Source: an uncultured Alphaproteobacteria bacterium
GTDB taxonomy: Bacteria > Pseudomonadota > Alphaproteobacteria > RF32 > CAG-239
Direction of reading: 5' to 3'
Length of the DNA: 64,000 nt
Assembly: GCA_934277435.1 (NCBI GenBank)
Contig: CAKQUE010000001.1
Span: 450,842-514,841 of the forward strand
Shown here in pieces: positions 36,175-42,798 of this stretch (position 1 is the first letter of the stretch; every line of letters begins with the position of its first letter). Below the pieces are notes generated by a model, which made no database searches, had not been told where the DNA came from, and saw only the letters and a program-made list of their open reading frames with translations. The translations under genes and the position numbers were made by a program.

Positions 36175-36948
36175 ATGAGTATTGATTTATTCACATTTTT
36201 TGCTCAGATATTTAATTTGTTGCTGCTGCTGTATTTGCTGCGCCGTTTTTTATATTTACCGGTTTTGAAAGCGGTGGACGAGCGGCAGAAATTTATTGAA
36301 CGTGAGCTGAAAAAAGCGGCTTCTTCACATAAAGAGGCGCTGCGTCTGGAGGCCGAATGCAAGCAAAAAATGGCGGAAATTGATGCGCAAAAACAAGAAA
36401 TTTTGAGCCATACCAAAGCAGAAGCCGCTGTTTTGGCCGAAAAATTGGCAAACGAGGCAAAAACACAATTTGAGGCGGATAAAAAGCAATGGAAAAAACG
36501 TTTGGCCGCCGAGCAAAAAACGTTTGAGCTGGCAATGCAAAATTTGATTTTGGAACATTTCAGCAAATTGGCTGACGGCGCGCTAAAACAAATGGCCGAT
36601 GTTTCGCTGAATGATTTGATGATTGATAAACTTAAAGAAAAAATCATCGCTTTGCCAGTGCGTAAAAAACAAGAGTTTGCCGCCGCTTATCAAAATAAAA
36701 AACTGTTGATTGTTCGTTCGGCGCAAAAAATTTCGGCGGAACAAAAGCAAAAAATAAAAGAGTTTTTGCAAAGTCAATTAGGGTTGCTTGAAGAAACAAA
36801 GTTCAAATTTGAAATTGATAAAAAGTTGGTTTGCGGCGTGGCTTTGCAGGCCGATGAACAGCTGATTGACTGGAATTTGACCGCCTATATGAACGAGTTT
36901 CAAAAGAATATGCAAAACGATGTGCAGCAACTGGTAAACAAAGGATAA
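36175..36948 (+). CDS. atpF: N-ATPase subunit b with delta-like C-terminus
   Basis: 257 residues. One N-terminal membrane helix (IDLFTFFAQIFNLLLLLYLL) is followed by a long charged coiled coil (about 35-150) and then a folded C-terminal domain of about 95 residues. That domain (SAQKISAEQKQKIKEFLQSQ and KLVCGVALQADEQLIDWNLT) resembles the C-terminal part of subunit delta (AtpH), whose family ends with a GG-hydrophobic-DGS-type motif. No separate delta gene exists in this operon, as is known for N-ATPases, so this subunit probably does both jobs. It is much longer than ordinary b (about 160). Confidence 0.9.
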   Translation: MSIDLFTFFAQIFNLLLLLYLLRRFLYLPVLKAVDERQKFIERELKKAASSHKEALRLEAECKQKMAEIDAQKQEILSHTKAEAAVLAEKLANEAKTQFEADKKQWKKRLAAEQKTFELAMQNLILEHFSKLADGALKQMADVSLNDLMIDKLKEKIIALPVRKKQEFAAAYQNKKLLIVRSAQKISAEQKQKIKEFLQSQLGLLEETKFKFEIDKKLVCGVALQADEQLIDWNLTAYMNEFQKNMQNDVQQLVNKG

Positions 36949-36951
36949 AAG

Positions 36952-38472
36952 ATGATAAAAACAGACAAGACATTTGCCGCCATAGAGCAGGGAATAGAGC
37001 AAACAAAAGCTGAACTGAAAACAGAAGAAGTCAGTGTTATTCATTCTATTTCGGCCGGTACGGCGATTGTTAAAGGTTTGGCTAAGGCGCAGATGGAAGA
37101 GCTGCTGGAGTTTCCTAACGGCGTGTGGGGAATGGTGCAGACTTTGGCAAAAGATGCGGTCGGCGTGGTGTTTTTAGACAGTCCCGATAGTTTGAAAGCC
37201 GGTGACAGAGTGCGCCGCAGCGGTCGTGTTTTAGATGTGCCTGTCGGCGAGGGATTGTTGGGGCGAGTCATAAATCCGTTGGGCAAGCCTTTAGACGGCA
37301 AAGGACCGATAGACTACAGCGAGCGCCGAGCTTTGGAAATGGAAGCCTATCCGATTATGGATAGAGCGCCGGTGGAAGAACCTTTGCAAACAGGTATTAA
37401 AGCTGTTGACGCGTTTACGCCAATCGGGCGCGGGCAGCGTGAGCTTATCTTGGGCGATAGGCAGACTGGTAAAACGGCGATTGCCGTTGATACGATTATC
37501 AACCAAAAACAAACCGGTGTTATCTGTATTTATTGTGCTATCGGACAAAGAAATTCTGCCGTGGCTTCTGTTATTGCCGATTTGGAAAAATACGGAGTTA
37601 TGGAGCAAACAATCGTTGTCGCTGCTGCCGCCAATGACACCGCCGGTATGCAATATGCGGCGCCGTATGCGGCGACTTCTATCGGCGAATATTTTATGGC
37701 GCAGGGCAAAGATGTGCTGGTTGTGTATGATGATTTGACCAACCATGCCAGAGCCTATCGCGAAATGTCGCTGCTGTTGCGCCGTCCGCCTGGACGAGAG
37801 GCTTTCCCGGGGGATATTTTCTATATTCACTCTCGTTTGCTGGAGCGTTCTACCCATTTGCGTGCGGAATTGGGCGGCGGTTCGCTGACCTCGCTGCCGA
37901 TTGTTTCGACCGAAGCCGGAAATATATCGGCCTATATTCCGACCAACATTATTTCCATCACAGACGGGCAGATTTATTTGGCGGCAAATTTGTATCAAAA
38001 AGGTATTATGCCGGCAATAGATACCGGACGTTCGGTTTCTCGTGTGGGTGGCGATGCGCAGTTGCCGGCGTACAAATCTTTGATTGGTCCGTTGAAACTG
38101 TTTTATTCTCAGTTTGAAGAACTGGAATCGTTTACCAAATTCGGCACACAGCTGGATAAGGAAACTAAAAAGCGTATCAATCGCGGGCGAGCAATCCGCG
38201 CCGTGCTGGAGCAAAGCCGTTTTGAACCGCTGACCGCGCCGGAGCAGATTGCCGTGTTTATGGCGACTAACGCCGGTTTGTTTGACGGACTAACGACCGA
38301 GAAGAATAAACAGGCGCAAAAAATTGTGCGCGAGGTTTTGCAAACTCAATTTTCGGCTGAAGTGGCCGATATTTTGGCTCGAAAGAAGATAGCCACCGAA
38401 ACGCAAGAAAAGATGCTTTCGGCTTTCGAAGCAGCCTTGCAGCGTGAGGGGATAAAGTCTGATGACGATTGA
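36952..38472 (+). CDS. atpA: N-ATPase alpha subunit
   Basis: Regulatory nucleotide-binding subunit of F1, 506 residues. Walker A is GDRQTGKTAIAVDTIINQK. Other family landmarks: IYCAIGQRNSAVASVI, VVYDDLTNHARAYREMSLLLRRPPGREAFPGDIFY (Walker B and following loop) and TNIISITDGQIYL. The start is 4 bp after atpF, with AAAGGATAAAAG before it, and the end overlaps atpG. Confidence 0.96.
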   Translation: MIKTDKTFAAIEQGIEQTKAELKTEEVSVIHSISAGTAIVKGLAKAQMEELLEFPNGVWGMVQTLAKDAVGVVFLDSPDSLKAGDRVRRSGRVLDVPVGEGLLGRVINPLGKPLDGKGPIDYSERRALEMEAYPIMDRAPVEEPLQTGIKAVDAFTPIGRGQRELILGDRQTGKTAIAVDTIINQKQTGVICIYCAIGQRNSAVASVIADLEKYGVMEQTIVVAAAANDTAGMQYAAPYAATSIGEYFMAQGKDVLVVYDDLTNHARAYREMSLLLRRPPGREAFPGDIFYIHSRLLERSTHLRAELGGGSLTSLPIVSTEAGNISAYIPTNIISITDGQIYLAANLYQKGIMPAIDTGRSVSRVGGDAQLPAYKSLIGPLKLFYSQFEELESFTKFGTQLDKETKKRINRGRAIRAVLEQSRFEPLTAPEQIAVFMATNAGLFDGLTTEKNKQAQKIVREVLQTQFSAEVADILARKKIATETQEKMLSAFEAALQREGIKSDDD

Positions 38473-39334
38473 GGCACTGAAAAAGCGGATTAAGGTTACG
38501 GAAGATTTGCGGGAAATAGTCGGCACTATGAAAGCGCTGTCTTCGGTCAGTATTTTGCAATATGAACAAGCAAATACGGCGCTGGCGCAGTATCGCCGCA
38601 ACCTTAAAGACGCTTTTCATGCTCTGATTAAACAAGGCGGTCTGCCCAAAAATGAGGTAAAAACCGCTCAAAATCGGCAGTTGGTTATTTTAATCGGTAC
38701 CGATAACGGTATGGTCGGCAAGTTTAATAAAGAAATTTTGGACAAAGCTAAAGCTGATTTAAAAAAACAAGGCGTTCCGCTAAAAAATACTTTGTTTTTG
38801 ACCGTGGGTAAAAGAATTGGCGGTTTAGCCATGCAAAGCAACCTAAAACTTTATGCAAAATATGCTGTCGCTAATTCGGTGAAAATGGTTAATACCATTG
38901 CCGAAACCGTGATTATGAAAATTGACGAGGCAACGCGAAAAGAACACATCACAAGTGTTTGCGTTTGGTATCACAAGCGCAATAAAAATGAGCCGGTGAG
39001 CGTGCAAAAACAGCAGATTATTCCGTTTGATTTTGCCGCTTATCAAAAGCTGAAAGACAAGCCGTGGGGAACAAATAATATTCCGTTGATTCCGATTGAG
39101 CGCAAAAAAATGTTTGCCGCTTTGCTGAACGAATATTTGACTATCGCTTTGGCCAGTCAGCTTAATTATTCTCTGGCGGCTGAGCATTATACGCGGATGA
39201 CCAATATGCAAAACGCCGAAAAAAACATTGATGAGAGTTTGGAACAGATGAATTTGGAATATCAGCAAGAGCGGCAAGAAAATATTACCGATGAGCTGAT
39301 AGATGTTATTTCCGGCGCCGAAGCAGTGAAATAA
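38462..39334 (+). CDS. atpG: N-ATPase gamma subunit
   Basis: Central rotor shaft, 290 residues. The N-terminal helix reads TIEALKKRIKVTEDLREIVGTMKALSSVSI, and the C-terminal helix includes SLAAEHYTRMTNMQNAEKNID, both matching the coiled-coil pair of gamma. The middle Rossmann-like part is more divergent than in housekeeping gamma subunits, as usual for N-ATPases. It is the last gene of the operon and overlaps atpA by 11 bp. A REP-like hairpin follows. Confidence 0.92.
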   Translation: MTIEALKKRIKVTEDLREIVGTMKALSSVSILQYEQANTALAQYRRNLKDAFHALIKQGGLPKNEVKTAQNRQLVILIGTDNGMVGKFNKEILDKAKADLKKQGVPLKNTLFLTVGKRIGGLAMQSNLKLYAKYAVANSVKMVNTIAETVIMKIDEATRKEHITSVCVWYHKRNKNEPVSVQKQQIIPFDFAAYQKLKDKPWGTNNIPLIPIERKKMFAALLNEYLTIALASQLNYSLAAEHYTRMTNMQNAEKNIDESLEQMNLEYQQERQENITDELIDVISGAEAVK

Positions 39335-39339
39335 AAAAT

Positions 39340-39388
39340 ATCAAAGGGCGGAGAATTTAAGTTGAAACACTTGAAAACTCCGCCTCAT
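39340..39388 (+). repeat. REP-like hairpin element, copy 2
   Basis: ATCAAAGGGCGGAG, 20-base loop with its own AAGT/ACTT pairing, AAAACTCCGCCTCAT. Arms are identical to those at 28417-28449. It lies 6 bp after atpG and lacks a T run; it may stabilise or end the ATPase mRNA. Confidence 0.75.
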
Positions 39389-39536
39389 CACACTATACTA
39401 TTTTAATATAAGAATGATGATTTTTAGCACTAAGATTATAATGCTAAGAACTTTGATGTTGTTCTGCATCTTTCACCTTTCAGCCCGTTTGGGCGGTTGG
39501 GAAAAAAGCTGAACTAAGACATAAAACAAAAAATGT
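39389..39536. other. Gene-free stretch with two hairpins
   Basis: No gene is seen. Hairpins: TTAGCA / TGCTAA at 39424-39447, and TTCAGC / GCTGAA at 39479-39513 enclosing GCCC-GTTT-GGGC. A TATAAT lies at 39437-39442. This could be another small RNA, but nothing decides it. Confidence 0.35.
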
Positions 39537-39565
39537 TTGACATTTATAAGTTTTTATGTCATACT
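39537..39565 (+). promoter_or_regulatory. Promoter of sRNA candidate
   Basis: TTGACA, 17 bases, CATACT. The -35 box is perfect; the -10 box matches four of six. It faces a hairpin-terminated stretch without coding potential. Confidence 0.5.
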
Positions 39566-39571
39566 TCCAAT

Positions 39572-39650
39572 ACATAGGAGGAAGTTATAGTTCAACTTCT
39601 TTCCAGTTATTGGAAAAAGCCAAGTAGTTGCAGCTACAAGGCTTTTTATT
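39572..39650 (+). ncRNA. Candidate small RNA with terminator
   Basis: About 80 bases between a sigma-70-like promoter and a strong terminator. Near the 5' end is GAAGTT / AACTTC in a small hairpin that starts with AGGAGG, a Shine-Dalgarno-like motif without a start codon behind it. The 3' end is AAAAGCC-AA-GTAG / CTAC-AA-GGCTTTT followed by ATTT (39615-39648). The remaining 165 bp to the next gene hold only that gene's terminator. Function is unknown. Confidence 0.5.
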
Positions 39651-39773
39651 TATATCTAAGCTAAACTAAAAAGTCAAACTAAAATCATTTACAATTTTAT
39701 AGAAAACGCTTGAAAACCTTTATCTTGCCATATAGTCGCTTAAACAAATAGTAAAAAGCCGGAAATAAAAAAC

Positions 39774-39792
39774 AGGGGCGTGGTTACGCCCC
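39774..39792 (-). terminator. Terminator of the phase-variable pilin gene
   Basis: Stem GGGGCGT / ACGCCCC with loop GGTT; on the minus strand it is followed by TGTTTTTTA. Confidence 0.75.
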
Positions 39793-39816
39793 AAAACCTA
39801 AAAGAATAGGGAGAGC

Positions 39817-40643
39817 TTAATTGTCAATGCCAATAACACCTTCTTTGAAGGTAATCTGTACAAAACTATTTTCACCACGGCAAGCAGCGGCAACTGCGGA
39901 AATAAGCCGTGGGTCGTTGAAATCTAAGGTGCCTTTTTTAGATGATTCATCATACTTATTGTCATCATCACCTATGTAATTATTTTTTATTTTAAGATCA
40001 TACACTCCATTAGCACCTTCCATACACTTATCTCTAGATTCCATTGCCTTATCCATACATTTATCCATTTCATCACCACTCTTATCAAAGCATTTTTCCA
40101 TTTCCTCACCACTCTTATCAAAGCATTTTTCCATAGCGTCTTCGTCCTCTGGACCTTGAGATGAAAGATATACAGTTTCAACACTCTCTTTTAAGGGAAT
40201 GGCGATATTATTAATAGCAGCCAAACACATTTCCGGTACTTTAGGATGAAAAGCTATACGATTAGTATCCATCCAAATATTTCCCCCCAACCCTGAATCT
40301 TCGCAATTTTTCCAACTTTCCGGACAAAGGCCGAGTGATTTCTTTATTCCTTTATTATATGGGATACTAAACGATTTGTCCTTGAGGGCATATTCATGGG
40401 CATCGGCAATCAGTTGGTTTGTTTCGGCAATGATTTTATTAACCTTAAATTGAGTCATCGCTTTGGAATAACCGGCAATACCGCCGACGCTCAGAACGCC
40501 GATTATGGCTAATACGCCGAGCATTTCTATCATGCTGCGGCCGCTATTGTTGTTTGGAAGCCTTAAATTTGTTTGCAGTTTAGACGCAAAGTCAGGATTT
40601 GCAGAGAGAGAGAGAGAGAGAGAGAGTTGAATAGCTTATTCAT
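39817..40643 (-). CDS. Type IV pilin-like protein, out of frame at a (CT)12 tract
   Basis: The pilin frame encodes at least 238 residues, opening NNNSGRSMIEMLGVLAII, a prepilin peptidase site (cleavage after G, Glu at +5) and hydrophobic helix shared with the pilin at 41474. The only start with a ribosome site (ACAGGAGAATATTAAA) is the ATG at 40641-40643, which encodes MNKLFN and then twelve CT repeats. With 12 repeats the reading is shifted and stops soon after; 11 or 14 repeats would join MNKLFN(SL)n to ANPDFASKLQTNLRL and the pilin. Starting at the internal ATG (40533) would drop the cleavage site. The gene is therefore read as switched off in this sequence. The mature part has Cys-rich repeats EKCFDKSGEEM / EKCFDKSGDEM. 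Confidence 0.8.
40603..40626 (-). repeat. (CT)12 microsatellite in pilin leader
   Basis: Twelve perfect dinucleotide units (AG on the plus strand). They begin 17 bases inside the reading frame. In-frame fusion with the pilin needs a unit count of 2 modulo 3, so loss of one unit or gain of two restores the gene. Confidence 0.95.
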
Positions 40644-40742
40644 TTTAATATTCTCCTGTGAGTTTATATTTGTGTTTAGTATATTTAATGAAATTTAAAA
40701 ATGTCTTAATCATTTATTTATATTCAGGTAGATAGAAAATAA

Positions 40743-40776
40743 AAAAAGCAGGGTTGTGTTTTACAACCTCGCTTTT
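40743..40776 (-). terminator. Terminator of the small zinc-ribbon gene
   Basis: Stem AAAAGC-A-GGGTTGT / ACAACCT-C-GCTTTT; on the minus strand it runs into seven T. Confidence 0.75.
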
Positions 40777-40794
40777 AATAAATTCGGATAAAAT

Positions 40795-40995
40795 TTATTT
40801 GTTGAAACCTCGCGGCGGACGGCGGTTTACATTGCCGTTGGGCGAATGTTTGGCCGCGGCAGCAGCTTTGGCTTGAGCTTTGGCGCGAGCTTTTTCTGCT
40901 CCTTTACAATGACATTCTTCGCCGTTAACTAACTCTTTGGTGCAATAGGCGCAATAAATTTTGCCATTTGCCATAACCGTAAAATCTGTATCCAT
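40795..40995 (-). CDS. Small putative zinc-ribbon protein
   Basis: 66 residues. CAYC and, after 9 residues, CHC provide a possible zinc-binding knuckle (YCAYCTKELVNGEECHC). The rest is an Ala/Lys-rich helix (EKARAKAQAKAAAAA) and a basic PNGNVNRRPPRGF tail, suggesting nucleic-acid or ribosome contact. No Shine-Dalgarno sequence is present, but the leader matches that of the gene at 31840, and it has its own terminator. The shared leader makes a real gene likely. Function unknown. Confidence 0.68.
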   Translation of the reverse strand: MDTDFTVMANGKIYCAYCTKELVNGEECHCKGAEKARAKAQAKAAAAAKHSPNGNVNRRPPRGFNK

Positions 40996-41065
40996 AACAA
41001 ATAATTTTAAGTATTAATAATATAAAACATATCGCCTATGTAGCAGAGCTTGACAATTTTGTCAA
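40996..41065 (-). promoter_or_regulatory. Conserved leader and operator-like palindrome
   Basis: On the minus strand TTGACA (41060-41065) lies 70 bases before the ATG at 40995. It is part of TTGACAA-AA-TTGTCAA, a 7-bp inverted repeat. The leader TTTTATATTATTAAT-ACTTAAA matches that of the gene at 31840. Confidence 0.5.
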
Positions 41066-41215
41066 TATAAAGTTGTAGATTTGTATCAATTTATTAGCTG
41101 AGGGTTAAAAGAAAACCATCTGAAAAAATATTTGCAAGTCAAGTTGATTATCTGTTTTAGGTAACAATTATCCTTGTATTTAGTTTAAGCTAAAATAACA
41201 TATAAATAAAAATAT

Positions 41216-41448
41216 CTTTACTTTGGGGCGAAGCTTAGCTAAAGTAAAGATTAGATAGATAATAGTCTATCTAGGGCGTAGTAACCCTTTACAAGAGCAG
41301 TCGCTTTAGCATAAACGACTTAAATTTTTTATGCCGATTTTCGCTTGAGCGGATGTCGGCTAAATAAGGCTATATGCTGAATAAGCTGAGCCGTTTGCTT
41401 TTGTACGGTTTACTAACATCCGCCCGCTTTTATAGCGGGTTTTGTTTT
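41216..41448 (+). ncRNA. Candidate multi-hairpin structured RNA or leader
   Basis: A gene-free stretch packed with stems: CTTTACTTT / AAAGTAAAG (41216-41249), TAGATAGA / TCTATCTA (41252-41273), GGG / CCC (41274-41288), AGTCG / CGACT followed by T-rich sequence (41300-41330), GCCGA / TCGGC (41333-41360), GGCT / AGCC (41368-41392), and a terminator GCCCGC / GCGGGT with TTTTGTTTT (41422-41448). GCGGATGT (41349-41356) can also pair with ACATCCGC (41416-41423), which excludes the GCCGA / TCGGC stem. It ends 25 bp before the pilin gene at 41474. It may be an independent RNA or an attenuating leader. 41066-41215 shows nothing clear. Confidence 0.5.
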
Positions 41449-41473
41449 AGATGGCAAATTGGAGTTTGAAAAT

Positions 41474-42148
41474 ATGTATAAGAGCAAAAATAATGTGTTT
41501 TATCTTTATAAAGCGTCAAAGTATGATATTTGCTGTGTCGGGCGCAGTATGATAGAAATGCTGGGTGTGCTGGCGATTATTGCTGTGTTAAGCGTTGGTG
41601 GAATTGCTGGATATTCAAAAGCTCTGGATATGTATAAAATCAATAAATACAGAAGTGGTATGTATGAGTTGATAGGCGGTTTTTTGCAGGTTAAAGATGA
41701 ATTGGGCTATACAAAAGACCAGTATACTCGAGGATATGCAAAAATTATGAAAGATTTGGATATGATACCAGATGGCTTTTCTATACACGGTGATGATATT
41801 AGAGATAATTTTAGTGTTCCTTTTTTTATATATGTTGATAACAGAAATGGAAATAGTCACTTTGGCTTTATTTATTGGTTTGGTGTAAATAAGTACAGCC
41901 CAAAAGTTTGTCAGGCCTTTGTAGAAATTGCCGTTCATTTTAGTGCTGATATTTGGCAATTATACAGGCAGCCGTTTGCCGGAGAAGGCATTTCATATTA
42001 CAATACATACGGCGACAATTATTGTAAAAAGAATCTTAAATGCTTAAAAAATTTGACCAGAGATGACATTCAAGAGCTATGCTATGCCTATAAAGATAAA
42101 GACCCTAGGAAATATAATTTTGCTATTCAAATGGTTTTCAAGTTGTAA
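41474..42148 (+). CDS. Type IV pilin-like protein
   Basis: 224 residues from the ATG at 41474, preceded by TTGGAGTTTGAAAAT. A leader of about 25 residues ends in CCVG; prepilin peptidase should cut after this glycine, leaving RSMIEMLGVLAIIAVLSVGG with Glu at +5. The following helix AGYSKALDMYKINKYRSGMYELI is shared in kind with the pilin at 39817. The C-terminal half contains cysteines (KVCQAF, YCKKNLKCLKNL, ELCYAY) that could form the disulfide loop of type IVb pilins. No other pilus genes adjoin on this strand; the structured RNA lies just upstream. Confidence 0.8.
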   Translation: MYKSKNNVFYLYKASKYDICCVGRSMIEMLGVLAIIAVLSVGGIAGYSKALDMYKINKYRSGMYELIGGFLQVKDELGYTKDQYTRGYAKIMKDLDMIPDGFSIHGDDIRDNFSVPFFIYVDNRNGNSHFGFIYWFGVNKYSPKVCQAFVEIAVHFSADIWQLYRQPFAGEGISYYNTYGDNYCKKNLKCLKNLTRDDIQELCYAYKDKDPRKYNFAIQMVFKL

Positions 42149-42154
42149 TATAAA

Positions 42155-42175
42155 AAGCCTCCGTTAGGGAGGCTT
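42155..42175. terminator. Bidirectional terminator between the pilin and the accessory block
   Basis: Perfect stem AAGCCTCC / GGAGGCTT with loop GTTAG, between two convergent genes; on the minus strand it runs into TTTTTATATTA. Confidence 0.75.
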
Positions 42176-42184
42176 GCAGTTTAA

Positions 42185-42787
42185 TTATTGGTTTGAAAGC
42201 GGTGGAATATTGATTTGGGCAATATATCCTGGGCGAATCCGTTTGCTGCTGTAGTGCATATTGCCGGTTTCTATTAAATAGCGCTCACGATGTGTCCATT
42301 GCGCTGCTGTGGCAAAAAAGTCTTTACCGGTTACCTCTTGGTTGCGTGGATTCATAATATAGAGCACACAGCCTTGATGAGGTTCTACCAAACCACAACG
42401 GCTACGTCCAACCGGAACATCAGAGTTGATAACAACACCTTCCAGACCTTTTTTGGCTGTTTCTTGCGAAGAAAATAAAGTTGCTCCCATTATTGAGCCA
42501 AAGAGCAGACATAAAACCAGCATGAGCAAAACACTTTTGTTTTTCAAAAGTTCGGCAATGGTTTCCGGTTCTTGCTGCGGTATAAAATCTTCATCGGAGA
42601 CAAAGTGGATATTTTCGGTTGAACCATTGTTTGAATAATAGTTTTCTTGCTCTTCCTCAGTGGTTGTTAAAGCAGCAGGTGAAATCTTTTCGGGAACGCC
42701 GTAGGTGGCCGGTTGATTTTCCGGCAAACGCGGACGTTTAATCTTTCTGATTTTGCGAGGTGCGTTATTAAATTGATTTTCTTCCAT
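42185..42787 (-). CDS. Single-pass membrane protein of the pilus/secretion block
   Basis: 200 residues, not recognised. A basic, proline-rich cytoplasmic N-terminus (RKIRKIKRPRLPENQP), a central acidic stretch, one membrane helix at about 84-106 (SVLLMLVLCLLFGSIMGATLF) and a C-terminal extracytoplasmic domain of about 95 residues with two cysteines (RCGLVEPHQGCVLYIMN). The topology resembles pilus assembly proteins of the PilP/PilO kind or T4SS bitopic subunits. It lies 11 bp downstream of the secretin-like gene and is last in the operon. Confidence 0.75.
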   Translation of the reverse strand: MEENQFNNAPRKIRKIKRPRLPENQPATYGVPEKISPAALTTTEEEQENYYSNNGSTENIHFVSDEDFIPQQEPETIAELLKNKSVLLMLVLCLLFGSIMGATLFSSQETAKKGLEGVVINSDVPVGRSRCGLVEPHQGCVLYIMNPRNQEVTGKDFFATAAQWTHRERYLIETGNMHYSSKRIRPGYIAQINIPPLSNQ

Positions 42788-42798
42788 TGCTATCTCCC

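Noticed and set aside
37291..38214. Long minus-strand open frame of 307 codons
   Set aside because: Antisense of atpA; Arg/Asn/Ile-rich composition typical of a shadow frame.
39979..40533. Internal ATG at 40533 as true start of the pilin
   Set aside because: It would remove the leader and the G/RSMIE cleavage site and has no ribosome site; the ATG at 40643 has one.
41216..41448. Split tmRNA, SRP RNA or tRNA
   Set aside because: No TTCGA T-loop, no tag ending in Ala-Ala, no GGUCAGGUCCGGAAGGAAGCA-type SRP loop; the 8-bp end stem GCGGATGT / ACATCCGC does not enclose D, anticodon and T arms.
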